DNA of 64,000 bases from Streptomyces sp. NBC_01460 (lineage in GTDB: Bacteria; Actinomycetota; Actinomycetes; Streptomycetales; Streptomycetaceae), in the NCBI RefSeq assembly GCF_036227405.1, contig NZ_CP109473.1, positions 6,944,001 to 7,008,000 of the forward strand, in the 5' to 3' direction. Under the pieces are notes generated by a model that saw only the letters and a program-made list of their open reading frames with translations, made no database searches and had not been told where the DNA came from. This document shows, one piece after another, positions 27,994-37,431 of this stretch. A program made the translations under genes and the position numbers. Position 1 is the stretch's first letter; each line of letters begins with the position of its first letter.

Positions 27994-29058
27994 CTACGGC
28001 ACCCGCGCGGTCCACTCCTCCGTGGCGAACTTCGTCTGCACCAGCTCCTCGGCCCGGGCCAGCTCCTCCGTCGTGACCGCGCCGGTGGTCAGCCCGTAGC
28101 GGTCACGGAAGGAGGCGATCATGTTCTCGATCACCTGCTCCCGGGCGAGGCCCGTCTGGCGGCGGAGCGGGTCGACGCGCTTCTTGGCGCTCCTGGTGCC
28201 CTTGTCCGACATCTTCTCCTTGCCGATGCGGAGGACCTCCAGCATCTTGTCGGCGTCGATGTCGTAGGACATGGTCACGTGGTGCAGGACGGCTCCGGGG
28301 CCGCCGTCGGGGCCGACCATCCGCTTCTGGGCGGCGCCCGCGATCTTTCCGGCATCGGTGGCGATGTCGTTGAGGGGCTGGTACCAGGCCTTGATGCCCA
28401 TGTCACCCAGCGCGCCCAGGACCCAGTCGTCGAGGTAGGCGTAGCTGTCGGCGAAGGAGAGGCCCGAGACCAGCGACTCCGGCACGGACAGCGAGTACGT
28501 GATCGTACTCATGGGTTCCACGAACATGGCTCCGCCACCGGACACGCGCCGGACCACCGACATGCCGTGCTTCGCCACCCCTTCGGGGTCCACCTCGTTC
28601 CGCAGCGACTGGAAGCTGCCGATGACCACGGCGGGCGAGGCCCATTCCCAGACGCGCAGCGTGGGCGCCCGCCGCCCGGCGGCCACCTCCGCGGTGAGGA
28701 CCTCGTCCAGTGCCATGTGCAGGGCCGGGGCCTGCGGCTCCATGTGCACCAACTGCCAGTCGTAGTCGCTCCACTCGGTCGCATGACCCAGGGCGCGCCG
28801 GACCGCGGTGCCGACGCCCTCCGCGGTCAGTCCGAGCATGACGGTCGACTCCGGCAGTGCCGCCGTGATCCGGGCCGCCAGGCCGGGGGAGTCCGTGGAG
28901 GAAGGGGCGCCCTCCAGGGCCCTGTTGATCGAGAGGATCGCCTCGTCGGGCTCCAGGAAGAAGTCCCCGGCGACACGCACGTCGCGGAGGACGCCTCCTT
29001 CGACGTCCAGATCCACGACGACAAGCTTGCCGCCGGGCACCTTGTACTCGCCATGCAC
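27994..29058 (-). CDS. lplA: Lipoate-protein ligase A
   Basis: 354 residues from GTG 29058. The catalytic domain carries the family motifs VVRRVSGGGAMFVEP (the RRxSGGG lipoyl-AMP loop) and KIAGAAQKR (the lysine-containing KxxG motif). It attaches free lipoate to 2-oxoacid dehydrogenases and the glycine cleavage H protein. The first ~100 residues (GEYKVPGGKLVVVDLDVEGG, then DFFLEPDEA) resemble the small accessory domain that in E. coli LplA is at the C-terminus, so the domain order is swapped. It is convergent with the decarboxylase gene. Confidence 0.9.
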   Translation of the reverse strand: MHGEYKVPGGKLVVVDLDVEGGVLRDVRVAGDFFLEPDEAILSINRALEGAPSSTDSPGLAARITAALPESTVMLGLTAEGVGTAVRRALGHATEWSDYDWQLVHMEPQAPALHMALDEVLTAEVAAGRRAPTLRVWEWASPAVVIGSFQSLRNEVDPEGVAKHGMSVVRRVSGGGAMFVEPMSTITYSLSVPESLVSGLSFADSYAYLDDWVLGALGDMGIKAWYQPLNDIATDAGKIAGAAQKRMVGPDGGPGAVLHHVTMSYDIDADKMLEVLRIGKEKMSDKGTRSAKKRVDPLRRQTGLAREQVIENMIASFRDRYGLTTGAVTTEELARAEELVQTKFATEEWTARVP

Positions 29059-29274
29059 GGCTTCGTTCCCTTCCCGTGCGCGGCGTGGGTCCCGAGCCTG
29101 CTGCTCCGGCATCCGGATGAACGCGCACATGCGTCGTATTGCACCTTAATGCGCCCTCGGTGCACGGGGGCGTGACCGGTACGCGTGGCCGTGGCGCCCG
29201 GAGTGCGCCCGGGGCCGCGCGGACAGAGCCCGCCGACCCGCCAGGGGCCGCGCGGACAACTGCCGCCGACGCCG

Positions 29275-30201
29275 TCAGTCGGCCTTCCTGAACAGCTCCG
29301 ACATCTGGTCCCCGGTCTCGTGGCGCAGCAGCCCGGTCGAGTCCGTCCCGACCAGACCGACCCGCTCGGCGAGTTCCCGGCCGTGGACGTCGACGGCGGC
29401 CTCGATGAGCTCGGCGAGTGAGTCCAGGGCGCTGCGGGCGCGGGAGCGGCCCACCGCCCCGCAGCCGAGGGCGATCAGCGCGGCCGGCCACCACCAGAAG
29501 GCGAGCAGCGCGTAGCCCACGGCCCAGGCGGTGAGACGGGCCGCCGCGTCGAAGGAGGTGCGTACCGAGCGGATCTGCTGCCCGGTCGGGTCCGCGAGGA
29601 TCAGCCACAGGCGCGGCCACAGTGCGGCGAGGTCCATGCCGTAGGCCGCTTGGACGCGGTCCGCCGCCGCCTGCATGCGGTCGCCGTACCAGGTGGGCCG
29701 CACGGGTTCGCGGACAGCGACACGGTCGCGGGCGGCGGTGAGGGCCTGGATCCGTCGCTCGCTCCGGGGTGCGACCGTCACGCCTTCGCCGTCCTCGGCG
29801 GCGAGGGGGGTGGCTCGGCGGAACGCAGCCTCCAGCTCCCCGTCCCGGCGCCGCCACTTACGCCTGCGCCGGTCCACGAGGGCGTACGACAGCGGGTCCC
29901 GGGCGGAGCGCAGCCAGTACAGCTGGATCGCGCTGCCGAGGAACTGCGCGGCGAGTGAGGCCGCCGCGCCGGCGAGCAGGGCCCCCGCGACCAGGAGTAC
30001 GGCGGTGCCGGTCCGGTCCATCGCGGGGCGCGCGGCGAGTTCGTCCAGGGTGGTGCGCAGCCGATCGAGGTCGTGCCAACGACGGTGTCCCAGCTCGGTG
30101 CCGGCGGCGGCGACGGCGAGGAAGAGGGCGCCGGGCAGCACCAGCAGGTTCAGCCAGCGCTCGGTGAGCTTGGTGCCCATGGTGGCGAGGAGCGGGTTCA
30201 T
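29275..30201 (-). CDS. Membrane protein of the CHAT locus
   Basis: About 308 residues from ATG 30201; the ribosome-binding site is poor, so the start is uncertain. Predicted membrane segments: about 17-35 (LLVLPGALFLAVAAAG), 70-92 (GTAVLLVAGALLAGAAASLAAQF) and a pair near 230-262 (LTAWAVGYALLAFWWWPAALIALGCG). A basic cytosolic stretch (DRRRRKWRRRDGELEAAF) follows the second segment. No family recognised. It lies 46 bases downstream of the small Cys protein on the same strand and opposite the TPR-CHAT gene, so the three probably act together. Confidence 0.7.
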   Translation of the reverse strand: MNPLLATMGTKLTERWLNLLVLPGALFLAVAAAGTELGHRRWHDLDRLRTTLDELAARPAMDRTGTAVLLVAGALLAGAAASLAAQFLGSAIQLYWLRSARDPLSYALVDRRRRKWRRRDGELEAAFRRATPLAAEDGEGVTVAPRSERRIQALTAARDRVAVREPVRPTWYGDRMQAAADRVQAAYGMDLAALWPRLWLILADPTGQQIRSVRTSFDAAARLTAWAVGYALLAFWWWPAALIALGCGAVGRSRARSALDSLAELIEAAVDVHGRELAERVGLVGTDSTGLLRHETGDQMSELFRKAD

Positions 30202-30247
30202 GCGGTCGGGAGGGCCGGGGCGGTCACGACGCCGATCGCGACGCGGG

Positions 30248-30643
30248 TCACGACGCCGGCTCCAGACGGGTCTTGCGCATGCGGTCGCCGTTGATGGCGC
30301 AGGGCGGGGCAGGGCGGAGGTCACCGGCCCGTTCGAGCCTGCTGCAGCGTATCGGCCCGGGGCACACGGCCACCTTGACGTGCACCCGGAGGCCTGGGGG
30401 TCGGGTGCTTCGAGCGCGGGCGAGCAGCCCGTTCGCGTACCCGGCCCGGCGCAAGGCCTGGTCGAGGACGTCGTAGGCGGCCGTCAGGTCGGCGGCGCCC
30501 GCCTCCGACCGCAGCAGGGCCGCCGCGCCGTCCGCTGCCGCCTGCACCTCCGGCATCCGCCGCAGCTCGCCCGGCGAACCGAGCAGGGCGCACAATTCGG
30601 CTGTCCTGAGGGCCAGTTCGCCGCCGTCGGAGAGTTCAGTCAT
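30248..30643 (-). CDS. Small Cys-containing protein of the CHAT locus
   Basis: 131 residues from ATG 30643. The N-terminal two thirds is helical (TAELCALLGSPGELRRMPEVQAAADGAA; DLTAAYDVLDQALRRAGYANGLL). The C-terminal third looks like a small beta or zinc-binding module with CPGPIRC, then PPCAINGDRMRKTRLEP. No family recognised. It is divergent from the TPR-CHAT gene (81-base gap) and precedes the membrane protein gene. The compact intergenic space suggests a shared, coordinated promoter region. Possible roles are adaptor, inhibitor or substrate of the CHAT protease. Confidence 0.7.
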   Translation of the reverse strand: MTELSDGGELALRTAELCALLGSPGELRRMPEVQAAADGAAALLRSEAGAADLTAAYDVLDQALRRAGYANGLLARARSTRPPGLRVHVKVAVCPGPIRCSRLERAGDLRPAPPCAINGDRMRKTRLEPAS

Positions 30644-30724
30644 GGTCCAATTGTGCCGGAGAGCGGGCAGAGCCAAGGGTGAGTCGCCGCAGGACCCGGA
30701 GCCGACGACGGGGAGACCGAGAGC

Positions 30725-33700
30725 GTGAGGGACGAACGGGGTCATCTCCTCCAGGCGATGCGTGACCGTCTCGCGCGCGCCACGACGGCGGACGGCCGGG
30801 TGGACGGGGACGTGGTGTTCGCCCCGGAGGCCGACGCCGAACTCCGCTCGCTGCTCAGCGCCGTCGACACGGCGACCGACCTGGAGGCCCGGCACGCCGC
30901 CGGCTGGCTCGCCGTGGCCCGGGTGTCGGCTCTCCCCGGTGAACGGGCCGGAGTCCACCGGGCCATGGCCGGCATCCTCCTCTTCCCGGTCTGGACGCAC
31001 GATCCCCAGCTCGTGCCACCGGTGCTGGCAGCCGCTTTCGACCGCACCGACCCCCACGAGCGCCCCGACCCGGAGAGCGCCGACGGCCCCGCCGAGTGGT
31101 CGGCCGAGTGCGTCGCGTCCATGATCGCGGCGGAGGGGGAGCAGTACGATCCGCCACCGGACGCCCCCGAAGGCATCCGCCGGCTGTACGAGTTGGCCGT
31201 ACGGGCGGCCGCCAAGGCGCCCTCGCGTGAGGCGCTGCTCGACACCGGGCTCGCGATGGGCATCCTCGCCGTCGCGGCGACACCCGAGCACGACCCGGCC
31301 TACGAGGACCGGTGCGCCGATCTGCGACACGCCTTCACCCTCGCCGGCCGGCACCGGGCGGACGGCGACGCCCCGAGCCGGAAGGCGGGCGGCACGGACA
31401 CGGGCCCTCCGGCCGCGGCACCTGCCGTCCGTGGCACCGAGGCGGCGATCGTCCTCGCGTACCGCGCACTCAAGCGCATGCCGGCCGGGTCCGCCGGCCG
31501 GATCCACGCCCTCAACGACCTCGGCCTCCACTTCCATGAGCGCTACCAGCAGGCGCACGACCCGGACGACCTGGACGAGGCGATCGGCATGGCCCGGGAC
31601 GTGATCGACCAGCTTCCGGCCGGGAGCCCGCACCTCGCGGGCTGTCTCAGCAACCTGGCGGCGGCCCTGAGCCTGCGGCTGGACCGGTGGGGCGGTGAGC
31701 CCGAGGAGTACGACGAGGCGGTGGATCTGGGACGCCGGGCCGCGCTCGTGGACCCGGAGGGGCCAGGGACGTGTCTCAACCTGGGCCTCGCGCTGCTGCA
31801 CCGGCACCAGCGTCTCGGCCGACCCGGTGACCTGGACGAAGCGGTCGGTGTCCTGACCCGGGCACTCCAGGCGTGCCGGGAGCCCGGACAGCGCACCGGC
31901 GTGCTCAACACCCTCGGCAACGCGCTGCGCGCTCGCTTCCTGCTGAAGGGCGATCCCGCCGACCTGGACGGGGCGATCACACATCTGTCCGACGTGCTGG
32001 CCACATCCCGGGAGGTGACGGCACGTCACGTGACACGTCTGCTCGTCCCGGCGATGACCTTGTTCACCCGGTACGAGCTCGACCCGGTCCGGAACGGGGT
32101 GGATCTGGACGAGGCCCTGGGACTCCTGCGGCGGGCCGAGTCACTCGCCGCACCGGGTCACACGGCCCGGCCGGTCACCTTGAGCGACCTCGGCCGGGTG
32201 CTGCAGAGCAGCTACGAACGGTCGGGAGGGCCCGACGAGTTGAACGAGGCCGTGCACGCCTTCCGGGAGTCGGTGGCCCTCACTCCCGAGGGACACGAGA
32301 TCCTCGGGCTCCGGCTGGTCAACCTGGCCATGGCCTTGGACCTGCGCCATGAACTGACCCAGGCGAGCGAGGACCTGCGGGAAGCCCGCGACTGCCGTCA
32401 CCGGGCCACCCTGCTGCCCGGACTCGGCGACGCCCATCGCGCGCTGCTGCTGGGCGCGACGGGCCTCGGTCTGCTGGCGGGTGCCGAACGCGACGCGGCA
32501 CCTGTCGACCGGCTCGACGACGCGATCACCCACTTCAGAGGGGCGCTGGATCTCACCCCGGCCGGCAGCCCGCTGGTGCCCCGGCGGCGTTTCAATCTGG
32601 CGGGTGCCCTCCTCGTCCGCCACGACCTCACGCGACGGCGCCGCGACGCGAAGGAGTCGCGCAGGCTGGCCGACGCGGTCGTCGCCGCGTTGCCGCCGGA
32701 CTCACCCGAACTGCCCGGCGCCCTGACGCTGGCCGCCCGCGCCCGGCGCGCCGGGTCCGCCGCCGCGTGGTCGCCGGTGGTCCGGCAGGAGCTGCTCACG
32801 CTGCTCCGCCGCGCGGTCGAGTCCACCCCGCGCGGCCACCCCTGGACCGCGTGGCGGCTCACGCGACTGGGGGAGGCCCTGTGGGACCGGGGTACGGACG
32901 CCGAGCGGGCCGAGGCGTCCGACGTGTTCAGGGCCGCGGCCCTGGAGCAGCAGTGCCCGCCCTCGGACCGCTTGTCCGCCGCCCGGGCCTGGGGCCTGTC
33001 CTGCGCGGAACGCGGCGATCACGCCCGCGCCCTGGAGGGGTACGAGGTGGCGGTCGATCTGCTGCCCTCCGTCGCTCCCCGTCATCTCGTCCGCGACGAC
33101 CAGGAGTTCCTCCTGGGCCGGACGGCCGGGCTCGGGGCCGACGCCGCGGCCTGCGCCGTGCGGTGCGGCCGGCCCGGACTCGCGGTGGGTCTGCTCGAAC
33201 AGGCCAGAGGCGTGATGCTCTCCCACGCCTTCGACACCGACAGTGATCTGACCCGCCTCCGGGAGGCGGCCCCGGACCTCGCCACCCGCTTCGAGGAGCT
33301 GCGTGACGCGCTCGACGTCACGACCGGTGACACGCATCCGCGCGGCGGGGACCTCCTCGACGAGGCCGTGGGTGCGCCGCGTGTGCCCGAGGCGGCCCGA
33401 GCCGAACTGCGCCGGCGGCTGGCCGCCGAGTGGCAGGAGCTCACCGGGAGGATCCGCACCGAGCACCCCGAGCTCGGCCTGCTGCGTCCGGTGCGGGAGT
33501 GGGACGAGCGCGACGTGTGCGCGACGGCCGCGCGCGGGCCCGTGGTCCTGGTCAACGTCTCCTCGCACGGCAGCGACGCGCTGATCGTGACCGAGCGTGC
33601 CATCGACTCCGTACCGCTCCCCGAACTCGTCCCGCAGAAGGTGGCGTCGCGCCGGCAGGCGCTCGATGACGCCCTGGCCCGCATCGAGACGCCCGGCACC

Positions 33701-34600
33701 TCCCGCAAGCAGTCGCTGGGTGCCCAGCAGGCCGTCCGGGAGACGCTGGACTGGCTGTGGCACGGGGCCACCGGCCCCGTCCTCGACCGCCTGGGCATCA
33801 GGTCCGTGCCCTCGGGCCCGTGGCCCCGCCTGTGGTGGTCCCCGGGCGGCAGCCTGCGCACCCTGCCGCTGCACGCCGCCGCCCCGGCCGACGGCACACC
33901 CGGGGCGCTGGACCGCGTGGTCTCCTCGTACACGCCCACGCTGCGGGCGCTGCACCACGGCAGGCAACGGGTCGCGCGCCCGGCGGACCGTCCGGCGGAC
34001 GACGGTGTCCTCGTCGTCGCCGTCCCGGACGCCGCCGGGGCAGGCCCCTTGCCGGGCGCGCGCCGCGAGGCGGAGCACCTGTCCCGGTCACTGCCCGGCG
34101 CCACGCTGCTGGTGGGGGCGTCCGCGACCCGGTCCGCGGTGGTCTCCGCCCTGCCCCGGCACGCCTGCGTGCACTTCGCCTGCCACGGGCTGGGCGATCC
34201 CCGGCGGCCCTCCGACAGCCTGCTCGTCCTGCACGACCACGGCGAACACCCGCTGACCGTGGGCGACCTCTCCCGGCTCCGGCTGCCCGCGGTGCGGCTC
34301 GCCTACCTCTCCGCCTGCGACACCCTGCGCACCAGCCCCGAGCTCGCCGACGAGGCGGTCCACCTGGTGAGCGCCCTCCAGATGGCGGGCTTCCCCCACG
34401 TCATCGGCTCGCTGTGGCACGTGGACGACACCGTCGGAGCCGACATGGCCGCAGACGTGTACGGGGCCCTGCACACCGGCAACGGTTCGCTGGACGTCTC
34501 CCGGACCGCCCACGCCCTGCACACGGCGGTGCGCACCGTGCGCGCGGCGTACCCCGCGACCCCCAGCCTGTGGGCGTGCCAGGTGCATGTGGGCCCCTGA
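30725..34600 (+). CDS. TPR-CHAT protein (caspase-like peptidase with TPR array)
   Basis: 1291 residues from GTG 30725. The N-terminal ~230 residues are helical with no recognised domain. A long TPR-like array follows (about 240-850), with repeated blocks such as RIHALNDLGLHFHERYQQ, LAGCLSNLAAALSLRLDR and TGVLNTLGNALRARFLL, spaced about 45-50 residues. The CHAT domain occupies about 980-1291 and has the caspase-type dyad His1154 (FACHG) and Cys1198 (SACDT). CHAT proteases are activated through their TPR or partner regions and cleave specific proteins; several function in anti-phage death systems (for example with gasdermins or Csx29). Here the neighbours are a small Cys protein and a membrane protein. 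Function in conflict or death is inferred, not shown. Confidence 0.88.
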   Translation: MRDERGHLLQAMRDRLARATTADGRVDGDVVFAPEADAELRSLLSAVDTATDLEARHAAGWLAVARVSALPGERAGVHRAMAGILLFPVWTHDPQLVPPVLAAAFDRTDPHERPDPESADGPAEWSAECVASMIAAEGEQYDPPPDAPEGIRRLYELAVRAAAKAPSREALLDTGLAMGILAVAATPEHDPAYEDRCADLRHAFTLAGRHRADGDAPSRKAGGTDTGPPAAAPAVRGTEAAIVLAYRALKRMPAGSAGRIHALNDLGLHFHERYQQAHDPDDLDEAIGMARDVIDQLPAGSPHLAGCLSNLAAALSLRLDRWGGEPEEYDEAVDLGRRAALVDPEGPGTCLNLGLALLHRHQRLGRPGDLDEAVGVLTRALQACREPGQRTGVLNTLGNALRARFLLKGDPADLDGAITHLSDVLATSREVTARHVTRLLVPAMTLFTRYELDPVRNGVDLDEALGLLRRAESLAAPGHTARPVTLSDLGRVLQSSYERSGGPDELNEAVHAFRESVALTPEGHEILGLRLVNLAMALDLRHELTQASEDLREARDCRHRATLLPGLGDAHRALLLGATGLGLLAGAERDAAPVDRLDDAITHFRGALDLTPAGSPLVPRRRFNLAGALLVRHDLTRRRRDAKESRRLADAVVAALPPDSPELPGALTLAARARRAGSAAAWSPVVRQELLTLLRRAVESTPRGHPWTAWRLTRLGEALWDRGTDAERAEASDVFRAAALEQQCPPSDRLSAARAWGLSCAERGDHARALEGYEVAVDLLPSVAPRHLVRDDQEFLLGRTAGLGADAAACAVRCGRPGLAVGLLEQARGVMLSHAFDTDSDLTRLREAAPDLATRFEELRDALDVTTGDTHPRGGDLLDEAVGAPRVPEAARAELRRRLAAEWQELTGRIRTEHPELGLLRPVREWDERDVCATAARGPVVLVNVSSHGSDALIVTERAIDSVPLPELVPQKVASRRQALDDALARIETPGTSRKQSLGAQQAVRETLDWLWHGATGPVLDRLGIRSVPSGPWPRLWWSPGGSLRTLPLHAAAPADGTPGALDRVVSSYTPTLRALHHGRQRVARPADRPADDGVLVVAVPDAAGAGPLPGARREAEHLSRSLPGATLLVGASATRSAVVSALPRHACVHFACHGLGDPRRPSDSLLVLHDHGEHPLTVGDLSRLRLPAVRLAYLSACDTLRTSPELADEAVHLVSALQMAGFPHVIGSLWHVDDTVGADMAADVYGALHTGNGSLDVSRTAHALHTAVRTVRAAYPATPSLWACQVHVGP

Positions 34601-34800
34601 GGGCCAGGGGTGGAACACAGATGCGGAGCATGCAGCTCCGCTTTGTATACGGCCGCGAGGCGCGACGGGGCTGCCGCGTCCCGGCCCGCCAAGCCCTGAC
34701 GCCCTGCCGTGAGCGGCCGTACCGGTAGTCCTCGCCAGGGGCGTCCGGTGCTCGTTATCCGATCGTCAGGTAAAAGCTGTCCGCTATGTGAGCGGAGGCC

Positions 34801-34830
34801 TTGCCTTGCGGACTGTATGCGAAATACGGT
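34801..34830 (+). promoter_or_regulatory. Candidate promoter of the peptide transporter operon
   Basis: -35 TTGCCT (34801-34806), 18-base spacer, -10 TACGGT (34825-34830), 43 bases before the GTG of the binding-protein gene. The 273-base gap 34601-34873 holds no gene. Confidence 0.4.
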
Positions 34831-34873
34831 CTGCGATATTCCTTGATCACCCCTTGGCGGGAGGTAGGCCCCC

Positions 34874-36481
34874 GTGCGCCGAAAAGCGGTTGCCCTGGTG
34901 GCGGTTGCGTTGGTGTCCCTCACCTCGGGCTGCGCGTCGTTGCAGTCCTCGGCGACCGAAGTCGGTGGTGTGCGCATGACCGACGACCGGTCCGTACGCG
35001 ACGGCGGGACCCTCACCGTCGCCCTCAACTCGGATCCGGACAAACTGGATCCGAGCCTCGCGCAGACCCTGGTGGGCCGCACGGTCTTCGCGGGCATGTG
35101 CGAGAAGCTCTACGACATCGACGAGGACGGCACCCTCGTGCCGCAGCTCGCCGCGTCGCTCCCCACCACCTCGGCCGACGGCCGTACGGTCACCATCCAG
35201 GTGCGCCCCGGGCTGAAGTTCAGCGACGGGACCCGCATGGACGCCGACGCGGTCGTCACCTCGCTGCTGCGCCACCGCGATCTGCCCGGATCCGCGCGCG
35301 GCACCGAACTGGCCCCGGTCGCCGGGGCCGAGGCCACCGGACCGCTCACGGTCCGTCTGACGCTCGACCACTCCTACGTCCCGCTCACCGGTGTGCTCGC
35401 CGACCGGGCCGGGATGGTGATGTCACCGGCCGCCCTCAAGAAGTACGGGAAGAACTTCACCAACCACCCGTCCTGCGTCGGCCCCTTCCGCTTCGTCGAA
35501 CGCGTCGGCGGCGACCGGATCGTGCTCGAGAAGGACCCGAACTACTACGACGCCGACAAGGTCCACCTGGACGGCGTGGTCTACAAGCCGATACCCGACG
35601 GCAACGTCAGGCTCGCGAACCTGCGCTCCGGTGACCTCCAGGTCGGCGACCAGATGGCCCCTGTCGACGTACAGAGCGCTCTGACCGAGCCGAAGCTCCA
35701 GCTGTTCAATTCGCCCTCGCTCGGCTACCAGGGCATCGGGATCAACGTCGGCAATGTGAAGGGCCTCGGGCAGAAGCCCGGGAAGCTCGACACCCCGCTC
35801 GCCCGCGACGTCCGCGTCCGGGAGGCCTTCGAGCTCGCCATCGACCGCGATCTGCTCAACAAGGTCGTCTTCCAGGGCATGTACGAGCCGGCCTGCGGCC
35901 CCGTCTCCCCGCAGTCCGCCATCGCCCCCGGCGTCGCGCCGGAGGACTGCCCCCGGCGCGATGTCGACCGGGCGAAGGAACTGCTGAAGGAGGCCGGGGT
36001 GAAGACCCCGGTGAAGATCGAGCTGAAGACGTCCACCACCCCGGAGCAGGGGCGGGTCGGCCAGGTGCTCCAGGCGATGGTCAAGGAGGCGGGCTTCGAG
36101 CTGTCGCTGCGGCCCACCGAGTACGCCACCATGCTCGCGGAGACCGACGGCGGCGACTACGACGTCTTCACCAGCGGCTGGTCCGGCCGGCTCGACCCGG
36201 ACGGCAACGTCTCCAACTTCCTCAAGACGGCCGGCGCCATGAACGCCTACGGTCTCGGCGACCCGGAGATCGACAAGCTGATCGCCGAGGGGCGCAGTGT
36301 CGCGGACCCCGCCCGGCGCACCCGGATCTACGAAGAACTCACCCGGCGCGTCCAGGACGCCCACGCGCTGATCTACCTCTACCGGCAGAAGAACTACGTC
36401 GTCGCCGGCAAGGACATCGCGGGCATCCACGTCTACGGCGACGGACTGGTCCGGGTCAGGAATGCGGGGTACACCCGATGA
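34874..36481 (+). CDS. ABC transporter substrate-binding lipoprotein (family 5, peptide/oligopeptide)
   Basis: 535 residues from GTG 34874 with GGGAGGT upstream. Signal peptide with lipobox LTSGC. Mature family 5 features: GGTLTVALNSDPDKLDPSL, LVPQLAAS, VRPGLKFSDGTRMDADAV and NHPSCVGPFRF. It captures peptides, or other family 5 ligands such as opines or nickel chelates, outside the membrane and delivers them to the permeases. First gene of a tightly coupled operon: its stop overlaps the next ATG (ATGA). Confidence 0.93.
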   Translation: MRRKAVALVAVALVSLTSGCASLQSSATEVGGVRMTDDRSVRDGGTLTVALNSDPDKLDPSLAQTLVGRTVFAGMCEKLYDIDEDGTLVPQLAASLPTTSADGRTVTIQVRPGLKFSDGTRMDADAVVTSLLRHRDLPGSARGTELAPVAGAEATGPLTVRLTLDHSYVPLTGVLADRAGMVMSPAALKKYGKNFTNHPSCVGPFRFVERVGGDRIVLEKDPNYYDADKVHLDGVVYKPIPDGNVRLANLRSGDLQVGDQMAPVDVQSALTEPKLQLFNSPSLGYQGIGINVGNVKGLGQKPGKLDTPLARDVRVREAFELAIDRDLLNKVVFQGMYEPACGPVSPQSAIAPGVAPEDCPRRDVDRAKELLKEAGVKTPVKIELKTSTTPEQGRVGQVLQAMVKEAGFELSLRPTEYATMLAETDGGDYDVFTSGWSGRLDPDGNVSNFLKTAGAMNAYGLGDPEIDKLIAEGRSVADPARRTRIYEELTRRVQDAHALIYLYRQKNYVVAGKDIAGIHVYGDGLVRVRNAGYTR

Positions 36482-37431
36482 CGAAGTACCTGCTGACGCG
36501 CCTGCGTCAGTCCCTCATCACGCTCTTCCTCGTCAGTGTCGTCGTCTTCGCCGGCATCCGGGCGCTGCCCGGCGACCCGGCGCTCGCCCTGGCCGGTGAG
36601 GAGCGGAGCCCCGAGGCCCTCGCCGCGATCCGGGAGAGCTACGGACTGAACGACAACGTGGTCATCCAGTACGCGCGGTTCATCGGGCACGCCCTGACCG
36701 GCGACCTGGGCACCTCCTCCCGCACCGGACTCCCCGTCGCCGACGCGATCGGGCAGGCCCTGCCCGTCACCCTGGAGCTGGCCGCGCTCTCGCTGCTCCT
36801 GGCGATCGTGGTCGGCATCGGCGCCGGCGTGGTCGCCGCCGTGCGGCGCGGGAAGCCGGAGGAGTGGCTCGCCAACGCCATCGCGCTGATCGGCCTCTCC
36901 ATCCCGACCTTCTGGCTCGGCATCGTGCTCGTCCTCGGATTCGCCATCGCCGTGCCGGTGTTCGCCGCCTCCGGTTACGTGCCCTTCGGCACCGACCCCG
37001 TCGACAACCTGCGCCGCATGGTGCTGCCCGCGATCGTGCTCGGCTCCGGCCTCGCCGCCGTCGTGATGCGGCAGACCCGGGCCGCGATGCTCGACTCGCT
37101 CTCGGCCGACTACGTACGGACCGCCCGGGCCAAGGGCCTGTCCAAGGGCTCCGCCATCGGCGGACACGCGCTGCGCAACTCGCTGGTCACCGTCGTGACC
37201 GTGCTCGGCCTCCAGCTGGGGCACCTGATCTCCGGGGCCGTCGTCACCGAGCAGATCTTCGTCCTCCCCGGTTTCGGCAAGCTCACCATCGACGCCGTCT
37301 TCACCCGCGACTACGCGACGCTCCAGGCCGTGGTGCTCTGCACCTCCGCCGCGTACATCCTCATCAACCTGCTGGTCGACGTGGTCTATTCGGTCATCGA
37401 CCCGCGCATCCGGCTCGGAGGTGCCCGGTGA
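36478..37431 (+). CDS. ABC transporter permease, DppB/OppB type
   Basis: 317 residues with about six membrane segments. It carries the family N-terminus (LLTRLRQSLITLFLVSVVVF, then ALPGDPA) and the EAA loop (DYVRTARAKGLSKGSAIGGHALRNSL) that contacts the ATPase. It pairs with the DppC-like protein encoded next. Coupled at both ends by ATGA and GTGA overlaps. Confidence 0.95.
   Translation: MTKYLLTRLRQSLITLFLVSVVVFAGIRALPGDPALALAGEERSPEALAAIRESYGLNDNVVIQYARFIGHALTGDLGTSSRTGLPVADAIGQALPVTLELAALSLLLAIVVGIGAGVVAAVRRGKPEEWLANAIALIGLSIPTFWLGIVLVLGFAIAVPVFAASGYVPFGTDPVDNLRRMVLPAIVLGSGLAAVVMRQTRAAMLDSLSADYVRTARAKGLSKGSAIGGHALRNSLVTVVTVLGLQLGHLISGAVVTEQIFVLPGFGKLTIDAVFTRDYATLQAVVLCTSAAYILINLLVDVVYSVIDPRIRLGGAR

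Noticed and set aside
29205..29265. Direct repeat of GGGGCCGCGCGGACA upstream of the lipoate ligase gene
   Set aside because: Two copies of a very GC-rich word in a GC-rich gap; too weak to call a regulatory element.
29275..30201. Bacterial gasdermin next to the CHAT protease
   Set aside because: The protein has strongly hydrophobic membrane helices and a basic cytosolic stretch, unlike the beta-rich soluble gasdermins; no evidence beyond neighbourhood.
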